NCBI GenBank assembly: GCA_023430625.1
Contig: JAEZAA010000173.1
Coordinates: 1 to 6,892, forward strand
DNA length: 6,892 nt
Direction: 5' to 3'
From: Pseudomonadota bacterium
GTDB taxonomy: Bacteria; Pseudomonadota; Gammaproteobacteria; Pseudomonadales; Oleiphilaceae
The notes beneath the pieces are model-generated. The model did not search any database, had not been told where the DNA came from, and worked only from the letters and a program-made list of their open reading frames with translations. How positions within the stretch are numbered: position 1 is the stretch's first letter; every line of letters starts with the position of its first letter. Position numbers and translations under genes: made by a program. This document shows, in pieces, positions 1 to 5,406 of the stretch.

Positions 1-52
1 GACCTACACTGTCACCTTGCGTTTCCCGGTGCAGCCGGGGCGTGATCGTTAG
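1..52 (+). CDS. C-terminal end of upstream gene, probably AlgZ/FimS-type sensor histidine kinase (partial)
   Basis: Only the last 16 codons are present, read from base 2 and ending at TAG 50-52. They encode TYTVTLRFPVQPGRDR. A 'xVxLRFP' strand is typical of the last beta strand of the HATPase domain in histidine kinases. The gene lies 49 bases upstream of an AlgR-type regulator, where AlgZ/FimS kinases are normally found. The assignment rests on this short tail and on gene order, so it is tentative. The stop codon lies inside a degenerate hexamer repeat (41-82), so the last four residues (GRDR) may be a lineage-specific extension. Confidence 0.55.
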   Translation, partial: TYTVTLRFPVQPGRDR

Positions 53-82
53 CATGAGCGTGACTGTTAGCGTAATCGTTGC
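41..82 (+). repeat. Degenerate hexamer repeat spanning the upstream gene's stop codon
   Basis: Seven successive 6-base blocks read CGTGAT, CGTTAG, CATGAG, CGTGAC, TGTTAG, CGTAAT, CGTTGC. The clearest copies are CGTGATCGTTAGC (41-53) and CGTGACTGTTAGC (59-71), which match at 11 of 13 positions and lie 18 bases apart. A third start, CGTAATCGTT (71-80), matches the first at 9 of 10. The stop TAG at 50-52 is copied in frame at 68-70. The repeat is imperfect, so it could be an old slippage product or coincidence. Confidence 0.5.
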
Positions 83-101
83 GTAGATAGCAGGAGGAGA
101 C

Positions 102-857
102 ATGATTCGGGTGCTGGTGGTGGACGATGAAGCCTTGGCCCGTGAGCGGCTCAAGCGCCTGCTGGCGGATGTGCCGGGCTATGTCTGTTGTGGCGAGGCC
201 GGCGATGGCGAAGAAGCGGTGGCCAAGAGCCAGCGCCTGTTGCCGGACATCGTGCTGATGGATATCCGCATGCCGGGCATGGACGGGCTGGCGGCGGCGG
301 AAAAGCTGGCCTTGTTGCCCGAGCCGCCGGCGGTGATCTTCTGCACCGCCTACGATCAGTACGCGGTGGCGGCCTTTCAGGTGCGGGCGCTGGGTTATCT
401 ACTCAAACCGGTGCGGCGTGAAGCATTGGCGCAGGCCTTGGAGCAGGCGGGGCGACTGAACCGAGTGCAGATCAGCGGCTTGCAACAGCAACTACAGGCG
501 CCCCAGGCCAACGACAACGCGTCCCAAAAGAAACAGCTGTCGGTGCGCAGTCACCGCGGGATCGAGCTGATCGAGATTGACCGGATCTACTACCTGATGG
601 CGGACCAGAAGTACGTCACCGTCTACCACGCCGGCGGCGAGGTGCTGATCGACGATGCCCTCAAGGAGCTGGAGCAGGAACTGGCGCCGCAGTTTTTGCG
701 GGTGCACCGCAACGCGCTGATCAACACCCGTTATCTAGAGGCGCTCAAGCGCGATGTGCAGGGGCATTTCGAGGTGGTGCTGCGTGGCGTGGAGCAGACC
801 GTGCCGGTGAGCCGGCGCATGCTGGCACATGTGAAGGAGTTCATTGAACAGCGCTAA
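102..857 (+). CDS. algR: AlgR-type LytTR response regulator
   Basis: This is a 251-residue two-component transcription regulator, close to the 248 residues of Pseudomonas AlgR. Residues 1-120 form a receiver domain: acidic pair D8/D9, phospho-acceptor D54 in VLMDIRMPGMDG, switch threonine T82 and conserved lysine K102 in LLKPV. Residues about 145-250 form a LytTR DNA-binding domain, with IYYLMADQKYVTV (162-174) and FLRVHRNALINTRYL (198-212) as its hallmark strands. The start is firm: AGGAGG at 92-97 precedes ATG 102 by four bases. AlgR-family proteins control alginate, type IV pili and other envelope traits in Pseudomonas; the targets here cannot be read from the sequence. Linkage of algR to hemC and hemD is known in P. 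aeruginosa. The partner kinase is probably the gene ending at base 52. Confidence 0.93.
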   Translation: MIRVLVVDDEALARERLKRLLADVPGYVCCGEAGDGEEAVAKSQRLLPDIVLMDIRMPGMDGLAAAEKLALLPEPPAVIFCTAYDQYAVAAFQVRALGYLLKPVRREALAQALEQAGRLNRVQISGLQQQLQAPQANDNASQKKQLSVRSHRGIELIEIDRIYYLMADQKYVTVYHAGGEVLIDDALKELEQELAPQFLRVHRNALINTRYLEALKRDVQGHFEVVLRGVEQTVPVSRRMLAHVKEFIEQR

Positions 858-875
858 CAGTGCCCGCCGTATAAG
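844..875 (+). promoter_or_regulatory. Candidate hemC promoter
   Basis: TATAAG (870-875) matches the sigma-70 -10 box at 5 of 6 positions. A weak -35 candidate, TTGAAC, lies at 844-849 across the end of algR, but the 20-base spacer is too long to be convincing. Transcription from here would start near 882 and place the inverted repeat at 897-924 in the hemC leader. hemC could instead be read through from algR, since the gap is only 78 bases and holds no clear terminator. Confidence 0.28.
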
Positions 876-896
876 ATTTTCCCGCCCAAACCGGTT

Positions 897-924
897 ATCC
901 TAGGGCCATCTTTTGACCTAGGAT
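897..924 (+). promoter_or_regulatory. Perfect 8-bp inverted repeat before hemC
   Basis: ATCCTAGG (897-904) and CCTAGGAT (917-924) are exact reverse complements separated by 12 bases. Each arm also contains the self-palindrome CCTAGG, so the two arms are direct repeats at an 18-base pitch as well. The right arm ends four bases before the hemC Shine-Dalgarno-like GGTGAT. In DNA this could be an operator with two sites on the same helical face region; in RNA it could fold into an 8-bp stem beside the ribosome site. No T-run follows, so it is not a standard intrinsic terminator. Confidence 0.6.
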
Positions 925-927
925 TGC

Positions 928-933
928 GGTGAT
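928..933 (+). promoter_or_regulatory. Non-standard ribosome-binding site of hemC
   Basis: There is no AGGAGG before hemC. GGTGAT at 928-933 is complementary to the 5' part of the anti-Shine-Dalgarno region (the GGTGATC side rather than the AAGGAGG side) and lies two bases from ATG 936. With the adjacent hairpin arm (917-924), this suggests that hemC initiation is modest or structure-sensitive. That effect is inferred. Confidence 0.45.
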
Positions 934-935
934 TC

Positions 936-1871
936 ATGAGTATCCGAAAGCTAACCATTGCCACCCGCGAAAGTGCCCTGGCCCTGTGGCAGGCTGAGCA
1001 CATCAAGGCGCGCCTGGAACAACTGCACAGCGGCTTGCAGGTCGAGCTGCTGGGCATGACCACCCAGGGCGACAAGATTCTGGACGTGCCGCTGGCCAAG
1101 ATCGGCGGCAAGGGTCTTTTTGTGAAGGAGCTGGAGCAAGCCCTGCTGGATGGCCGCGCCGATATCGCCGTGCATTCCATGAAAGACGTGCCCATGGATT
1201 TTCCCGAAGGCCTGGGCCTGGCGGTGATCTGCGAGCGCGAAGCCCCCACCGATGCCTTTGTCAGCAACCGCTATGCAAATCTGGATGAGCTGCCGCAAGG
1301 CGCGGTGGTGGGCACCGCCAGCATGCGCCGCCAAAGCCAACTGGCGGCGCGCCGGCCCGACCTCAAGATCGAGACCCTGCGCGGCAACGTCAACACCCGC
1401 CTGGCCAAGCTCGATGCCGGCCAGTACGACGCCATTATTCTCGCTACCTCCGGTCTCAAGCGTTTGGGCTTCCAGGAGCGTATCCGCTGCGAAATGACGC
1501 CGGAGACGAGTCTGCCCGCTGTGGGCCAGGGCGCGCTGGGCATCGAGTGCAAGTTGGATAATGCCGAGCTGCTGGAACTGCTGGCGCCGCTGTCTCATGC
1601 GGACAGTGAAGTCTGTGTGCGGGCCGAGCGGGCCATGAACAAGCGCCTCCAAGGTGGCTGCCAGGTGCCGATTGGCGGCTATGCCACGTTGAACGGTGAT
1701 CAGCTGCATCTGCGGGGACTGGTCGGCGCCATCGATGGCCAGACCATCGTGCGTGGCGAGGTCTCGGGTTCGCGTCAGGATGCGGAAACGCTGGGCGTGC
1801 AACTGGCGGAAGATCTGCTGGCTCAAGGTGCGGATCGCATCCTGGCCGAAGTCTATGGCGAGCAGCGCTAG
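936..1871 (+). CDS. hemC: Porphobilinogen deaminase (hydroxymethylbilane synthase)
   Basis: The 311-residue cytoplasmic enzyme polymerises four porphobilinogens into hydroxymethylbilane, a step of heme and sirohaem synthesis. Length and numbering match the E. coli enzyme closely. Catalytic aspartate D84 lies in HSMKDVP. C242 in LQGGCQVPIG carries the dipyrromethane cofactor. The substrate-binding arginines R11, R131, R132, R149, R155 and R176 are all present. Domain 1 begins at TIATRESALALWQ and the C-terminal cofactor-bearing domain spans about residues 220-311. The ATG at 936 aligns with the family N-terminus. hemD follows after 24 bases, so the two are surely co-transcribed. Nothing is missing or broken. 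Confidence 0.99.
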   Translation: MSIRKLTIATRESALALWQAEHIKARLEQLHSGLQVELLGMTTQGDKILDVPLAKIGGKGLFVKELEQALLDGRADIAVHSMKDVPMDFPEGLGLAVICEREAPTDAFVSNRYANLDELPQGAVVGTASMRRQSQLAARRPDLKIETLRGNVNTRLAKLDAGQYDAIILATSGLKRLGFQERIRCEMTPETSLPAVGQGALGIECKLDNAELLELLAPLSHADSEVCVRAERAMNKRLQGGCQVPIGGYATLNGDQLHLRGLVGAIDGQTIVRGEVSGSRQDAETLGVQLAEDLLAQGADRILAEVYGEQR

Positions 1872-1884
1872 ACCGGGCGCCGCT

Positions 1885-1888
1885 GGAG
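1885..1888 (+). promoter_or_regulatory. hemD Shine-Dalgarno site that fixes its start
   Basis: GGAG at 1885-1888 lies seven bases before ATG 1896 but only one base before the in-frame TTG at 1890. The ATG is therefore the likely start, and the two-codon-longer TTG reading is unlikely. Confidence 0.7.
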
Positions 1889-1895
1889 CTTGGTC

Positions 1896-2681
1896 ATGGC
1901 ACATCCTCCTCTGCAGGGGCTGCGGGTACTCTTAACGCGGCCTCATCCCCATAATGACAACTTACAGGCGGCGCTTACGGCCAACGGGGCCGAGACGCGC
2001 TGCCTGCCTCTGCTGGCGATTGAGCCGGTGGCCGAAACGCCGGCGCTGCGCCAGAGCCTGATGAATCTGGATCTATACCAGGCCATCGTCGTGGTCAGTC
2101 CCAATGCGGCGCGCATCGGTCTTGAGCTGATCGAGCAGTATTGGCCGCAGCTGCCGGTGGGCCTCGAATGGCTGGCGGTGGGCAAGGGTACCGCCAACCA
2201 ACTGGCTCAAGCGGGCATCCGGGCCCTGGTGCCGGATGATGGCCACGATAGCGAGGCGCTGCTGCGCCTGCCGCGCTTGCAGGAGGTCGCCGGTCAGCGG
2301 GTGTTGATCCTGCGCGGGCAGGGCGGTCGTGAGTTGTTGTCCGAAACCCTGCGGGAACGCGGGGCGCGGGTGGATTATGCCGAGCTGTATCGGCGCGCGG
2401 CGCCGGATCATCCACCGGTACAGGTGCAGGCGCTGTTCGATGAGTTCCAGCCACGGGTGACGCTGTTGTTCAGCGGCGAGACCTTCGATTTTCTGTGGCA
2501 GTTCGCCCAGGCGGCGGGGCCGGCGCTGCAGGAGGCGCTGCAGCGCACGGAACTCTGGCTGCCCAGTACTCGGGCGGTGGACAAGGCGCGGAGCTACGGC
2601 CTGCAGCGCGTCCATCTGATGACGGGACTGGATGATACCAGTGTGGTTCGGGATCTTGCTGCGCTGCATGTGCAGGAATAA
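1896..2681 (+). CDS. hemD: Uroporphyrinogen-III synthase
   Basis: The 261-residue protein closes and inverts ring D of hydroxymethylbilane to give uroporphyrinogen III, directly using the HemC product. HemD sequences are poorly conserved, but the usual landmarks are visible: LLTRP near the N-terminus (12-16), VVVSPNAA (65-72), VGKGTA (95-100), the DSEALL segment (118-123), ILRGQGGRELL (138-148) and VDYAELYRR (159-167) at the interdomain hinge, and FSGETFDFL (192-200). The length fits the family. ATG 1896 is chosen over TTG 1890 because of ribosome-site spacing. The last codons, CAG GAA TAA, are the first copy of the 17-bp tandem array that continues downstream. If the first stop were lost, the frame would run 17 codons further and end again in Gln-Glu-stop in the fourth copy (TAA 2730-2732). 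Confidence 0.95.
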   Translation: MAHPPLQGLRVLLTRPHPHNDNLQAALTANGAETRCLPLLAIEPVAETPALRQSLMNLDLYQAIVVVSPNAARIGLELIEQYWPQLPVGLEWLAVGKGTANQLAQAGIRALVPDDGHDSEALLRLPRLQEVAGQRVLILRGQGGRELLSETLRERGARVDYAELYRRAAPDHPPVQVQALFDEFQPRVTLLFSGETFDFLWQFAQAAGPALQEALQRTELWLPSTRAVDKARSYGLQRVHLMTGLDDTSVVRDLAALHVQE

Positions 2682-2764
2682 GTGTTTTGCAGGAATAGGT
2701 GCTTTGCAGGCATAAGTGCTTTACAGGAATAAGCGCTTTACAGGAATAAGCGCTTGGCAGGCAT
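2671..2764 (+). repeat. 17-bp tandem repeat array (five copies plus remnant) at the hemD 3' end
   Basis: Consensus unit: TGCAGGAATAAGTGCTT. Copies lie at 2671-2687, 2688-2704, 2705-2721, 2722-2738 and 2739-2755, followed by a decayed GGCAGGCAT at 2756-2764. Copies 1-3 each differ from the consensus at one position. Copies 4 and 5 are identical to each other and differ at two, which creates the perfect palindrome AAGCGCTT at 2731-2738 and 2748-2755. There is no spacer between copies. The first copy contains the hemD stop codon. The period is not a multiple of three, so the TAA/TAG triplets of successive copies fall in different frames. Confidence 0.95.
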
Positions 2765-2904
2765 CAATACACCATCGGCGTAAAGCGGGATCGAAAAAAA
2801 CGAGAGTAACTGTTAAATAGAACAAATAAAAACGGCGCCCTTGTGAAAAGCTGTGCTAAAACAGCCTTTATAAAAATAGTGACGACTAACTGGCAGGATC
2901 GCGA
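2765..2904 (+). promoter_or_regulatory. AT-rich intergenic region, probable hemX-hemY promoter region
   Basis: Bases 2791-2890 are about 35% G+C by direct count, far below the flanking genes. TATAAA at 2869-2874 matches the sigma-70 -10 box at 5 of 6 positions and would start RNA about 24 bases before the hemX start codon. I see no good -35 box at 16-18 bases; TTGTGA (2841-2846) is 22 bases away. An inverted repeat GCTGT-N6-ACAGC (2850-2865) lies just upstream of the -10 candidate, where an activator or repressor could act. I see no small gene or intrinsic terminator here. Confidence 0.4.
2850..2865 (+). promoter_or_regulatory. Inverted repeat upstream of hemX (candidate operator or small hairpin)
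   Basis: GCTGT (2850-2854) and ACAGC (2861-2865) are perfect complements around a 6-base centre, GCTAAA. Beyond one A/C mismatch, AAA (2846-2848) can pair with TTT (2867-2869). No T-run follows the right arm, so terminator activity is unlikely. The position immediately before the TATAAA box suits an operator, but no known regulator's site is matched. Confidence 0.35.
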
Positions 2905-4095
2905 GTGACTCAGGAAACCCCAGCGCAATTACCTCCGCAACCAGCTCCGGCTTCGTCAGTGGCGCCTACGCCGCCTTCATCTCCGCCGCCCCCACCGAAA
3001 GCCCGACCCAGCCGCTCGCCACGCCTTTGGCCCCTGTGGTTGCTGTGTCTGCTCATCATTGCCGGCGTGGCGGCACTGGCCTGGCTGGGCTGGCAGCAGT
3101 TGCAACAGCGCCAGGCCGCACTCGCGGACATGCAGGCGGCCACGCAACAACAACAGTCGCGGATTGCGGAGTTGGAGGCACGTTACCAGGAACGTCTGAA
3201 TACCCTGGACCGTCGCGCGCAGCAGGCCTCCACGGAAGTGGAGCGGCTGGAACAGCAAATGGTTCGGACGGCACAGCAGGTGCTGGCCATGGGCGCCAAG
3301 ACCCGCACCGACTGGCTGCTGGCCGAGGCCGAATACCTGCTGCGGCTGGCCAATCAGCGTCTGTTGATGGAGCGTGACCCGCAAGGCGCCCTGGCCATCC
3401 TGCAGGCCGCGGACGAGGTGCTGCGGGAGACCGAGGAAACGGCGGTCTATCCCGTCCGACGCCAGATCGCCCAGGAAATCGTGGCTCTGCAAAACGTGGC
3501 GGAGTTGGATCGCACCGGCATCTTTCTGAAACTGGATGCCCTGGCTGGCGGCATTGGGCAATTGCAGCAGCGCATGGAGCAGGAGCTACCCGAGGTTGAC
3601 CTGGAAGGTGTGCAGCAAGACATATCCGTCTCCGACTGGCGCGGCGCGCTGGCGGAACTCTGGGGGGAAGTGAAACAACTGGTGGTGGTGCGACGCACCA
3701 ATGAACCGGTGGAGCCTTTACTGCCGCCCAAGGATATCTTCTTTTTGCAGCAGAACCTGCGGCTGATGCTGGAGCAGGCTCAGTTGGCCCTGCTGGAGAA
3801 GAATCAGGAACTGTACGACAGCAGCCTGCGCAAGGCGCAAGACTGGGTTCGTCGCTTCTTCGTAGCCTCCGAGCCCGGCGATAACGCCCGTGCCCAACGC
3901 TTTCTCGATAACCTGGCCAGCCTGCAGCAGGTGAAGGTGGACCCGGACCTGCCCGATATCTCCGCCTCGCTGCGCCAGCTGAAAACCCTGGTGGACTCGC
4001 TGTATGAGTCCGGCGCCGTGTCCAGATCGTCCAATGCGCCCAATGCCGGCAACCCACAACCGGCGCCTGCTGATCAGAACGAGGGTGCCGAATGA
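2905..4095 (+). CDS. hemX: HemX family membrane protein of the heme operon
   Basis: This 396-residue protein matches the E. coli HemX family in length and position. Domains in order: a proline-rich cytoplasmic N-terminus (about 8-40, including five consecutive prolines at 27-31), one transmembrane helix at about 42-63, a Q/E/R-rich coiled coil at about 65-128, then a helical domain containing WLLAEAEYLLRLANQRL (137-153) and WVRRFFV (314-320). The C-terminus is a low-complexity N/P/A-rich tail. HemX is often annotated as uroporphyrinogen-III methyltransferase, but no SAM-binding methyltransferase domain is visible, so that name should be avoided; its biochemical role is unsettled. The start is GTG 2905, with AGGA at 2895-2898 six bases upstream. 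It overlaps hemY by four bases. A 223-base gap separates it from hemD, whereas in E. coli these genes are almost contiguous. Confidence 0.93.
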   Translation: MTQETPAQLPPQPAPASSVAPTPPSSPPPPPKARPSRSPRLWPLWLLCLLIIAGVAALAWLGWQQLQQRQAALADMQAATQQQQSRIAELEARYQERLNTLDRRAQQASTEVERLEQQMVRTAQQVLAMGAKTRTDWLLAEAEYLLRLANQRLLMERDPQGALAILQAADEVLRETEETAVYPVRRQIAQEIVALQNVAELDRTGIFLKLDALAGGIGQLQQRMEQELPEVDLEGVQQDISVSDWRGALAELWGEVKQLVVVRRTNEPVEPLLPPKDIFFLQQNLRLMLEQAQLALLEKNQELYDSSLRKAQDWVRRFFVASEPGDNARAQRFLDNLASLQQVKVDPDLPDISASLRQLKTLVDSLYESGAVSRSSNAPNAGNPQPAPADQNEGAE

Positions 4096-5357
4096 AGAAG
4101 GCACTCCTGATCGCCCTGCTGGTGCTGGTGTGCGGCGCCCTGGTGGGGATGGCGATGAAAATGGACCCGGGCTATGTGCGGGCGTCCTATGGCAATTACC
4201 TGGTGGAAACCAGCATTTGGATGGCGCTGGTTGGGCTGCTGCTGTTGCTGGTGCTGTTCTGGCTGGCGGTTCGGCTGCTGGCGTTTGTCGTCACCAGCCT
4301 GACCGGCCACAACCCCTGGATTTCCAACTACAGCCACCTGCGGGCGCAACGCAAGACCACGCGGGGCCTGCTGCAATACGCCGAGGGCAACTGGGGCAAG
4401 GCCCAGCGCTATCTGACCTCGGCCGCGCCCAACTCCGATCTCAAGCTGATCAACTACCTGGCGGCGGCCCAGGCTGCGTCCGAGCAGGGCAACGAGAAGG
4501 ACAGCGACCGGCTGCTGAAGAAGGCTTATGAAAGCACGCCCGGTTCCGAAATGGCGGTGGGCATCACCCAGGCCCAGCTTCAACTTGCGCGCAATGAGCT
4601 GGAGCCTGCGCTGGCGACCCTGGTGCACCTGCGCAAGCGGGCGCCCCATCATCCCTTCGTGCTGAAACTGCTGCATCAGGTGTACCTGCGTCTGCAGGAC
4701 TGGCCGCAGCTTGCCCAGCTATTGCCGGAACTGAAAAAGCAGCAGACCCTCAAGCCCGAAGAGCTGAAAAGCCTGGAGCGGGTGACCTGGCTGCATCTGC
4801 TGCAACAAGCGGCGGACGAGTGCTACAAGCAAGGCAAGGGTGGCCTGGTCGATGTGGAGAACCTGAATCGGGTCTGGGACCGGCTACCCCGTTCCATGCG
4901 CGAAGACGATACGGTGATCGGCGCCTATGCCGAGCATCTGGCGCGTCTCGGGCATGAGCCCCTGGCGGAGACGGTGCTGCGCAAGGTGCTGCGCAACCAC
5001 TGGAGTGATCTGCTGGCCAATCTCTATGGCCGGGTGCAGGGGCAGAATGTGTCGGAGCAATTGCAGACGGCCGAAGGCTGGCTCAAGAATCAGGCGGAGA
5101 ACCCGGTGCTACTGCTGACGCTGGGGCGGCTGAGTCTGCGTAACGAACTCTGGGGCAAGGCACGGGACTACTTCGAGGCCAGCCTTAAGCTGCGCAAGAC
5201 CCGCGAAACCTATGCCGAGCTATGCCGGTTGATGGCCCACCTGGGTTATCACGAGCGCAGCACCGAGTATTTCATTCAGGGGTTGCTGGAAGAAAGCGGC
5301 CTGCCGAATCTGCCCATGCCGCGTGAGCGCCCTGACCCGATCGCCCTCGGCGGCTAG
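4092..5357 (+). CDS. hemY: HemY family membrane TPR protein
   Basis: This 421-residue protein belongs to the proteobacterial HemY family (about 400 residues in E. coli). Two transmembrane segments at about 4-23 and 41-66 form the HemY N-terminal region. A soluble, mostly helical part follows, with TPR-like stretches such as LLQYAEGNWGKAQRYL (93-108), LARNELEPALATLVHLRKRAP (about 165-185) and LSLRNELWGKARDYFEASL (347-365). It is thought to help organise late heme synthesis at the inner membrane, but no catalytic residues are visible. It is not related to the Bacillus protoporphyrinogen oxidase that is also called HemY. The start ATG 4092 overlaps the hemX stop as ATGA, and GAGG at 4081-4084 is seven bases upstream, so translation is probably coupled to hemX. 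The gene ends GGC-TAG-T, a sequence mirrored at the end of the convergent reductase gene. Confidence 0.93.
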   Translation: MKKALLIALLVLVCGALVGMAMKMDPGYVRASYGNYLVETSIWMALVGLLLLLVLFWLAVRLLAFVVTSLTGHNPWISNYSHLRAQRKTTRGLLQYAEGNWGKAQRYLTSAAPNSDLKLINYLAAAQAASEQGNEKDSDRLLKKAYESTPGSEMAVGITQAQLQLARNELEPALATLVHLRKRAPHHPFVLKLLHQVYLRLQDWPQLAQLLPELKKQQTLKPEELKSLERVTWLHLLQQAADECYKQGKGGLVDVENLNRVWDRLPRSMREDDTVIGAYAEHLARLGHEPLAETVLRKVLRNHWSDLLANLYGRVQGQNVSEQLQTAEGWLKNQAENPVLLLTLGRLSLRNELWGKARDYFEASLKLRKTRETYAELCRLMAHLGYHERSTEYFIQGLLEESGLPNLPMPRERPDPIALGG

Positions 5358-5405
5358 TTCCGGTTTGGCCGATTCCTTTTAAGACTAGCCCTGTTAAGAC
5401 TAGCC
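5352..5405. repeat. GGCTAGT inverted repeat linking the two convergent stop codons
   Basis: GGCTAGT (5352-5358) contains the hemY stop codon. Its exact complement ACTAGCC occurs at 5384-5390 and again at 5399-5405; the latter contains the reductase stop on the other strand. Either downstream copy could pair with the first to form a 7-bp stem with a long loop. CGG/CCG (5361-5371) and TTTT (5377-5380) lie inside. This might form a weak two-way transcription end, but it is not a textbook intrinsic terminator. Confidence 0.4.
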
Positions 5406-5406
5406 C
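5379..5406 (-). repeat. 15-bp tandem duplication over the reductase stop codon
   Basis: TTAAGACTAGCCC occurs at 5379-5391 and 5394-5406, identical over 13 bases with a 2-base joint, giving a period of 15. On the coding (-) strand each copy reads GGGCTAGTCTTAA. The first copy met by the ribosome contains the true stop TAG (5402-5400) and an in-frame TAA two codons later. The second copy repeats both stops in frame. Confidence 0.9.

Noticed and set aside
897..924. Intrinsic terminator between algR and hemC
   Set aside because: The stem is good, but it is not followed by a T-run and lies directly against the hemC ribosome site.
1890..1895. TTG start for hemD two codons upstream of the ATG
   Set aside because: It would leave only one base between GGAG and the start codon; ATG 1896 has a normal seven-base spacing.
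951..1904. Long antisense open frame (317 codons) opposite hemC
   Set aside because: It is a mirror of a GC-rich coding gene, has no recognisable domain, and hemC is certain on the other strand.
2671..2764. CRISPR-like array
   Set aside because: The 17-bp units are contiguous with no unique spacers, and no cas gene is present.
2851..2864. LexA (SOS) box CTGT...ACAG upstream of hemX
   Set aside because: The spacing is CTG-N8-CAG, whereas the gammaproteobacterial LexA box needs CTG-N10-CAG, and the centre is not an alternating AT run.
3056..4057. Long antisense open frame (333 codons) opposite hemX
   Set aside because: Its composition is extremely Pro/Arg/Ala-rich, as expected for the reverse complement of a GC-rich gene; there is no motif.
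2905..4095. HemX as a uroporphyrinogen-III methyltransferase
   Set aside because: The protein has one membrane helix, a coiled coil and a helical domain, without any visible SAM-binding methyltransferase motifs.
5361..5380. Intrinsic terminator CGG-loop-CCG plus TTTT after hemY
   Set aside because: The stem is only three base pairs and the T-run does not directly follow it.
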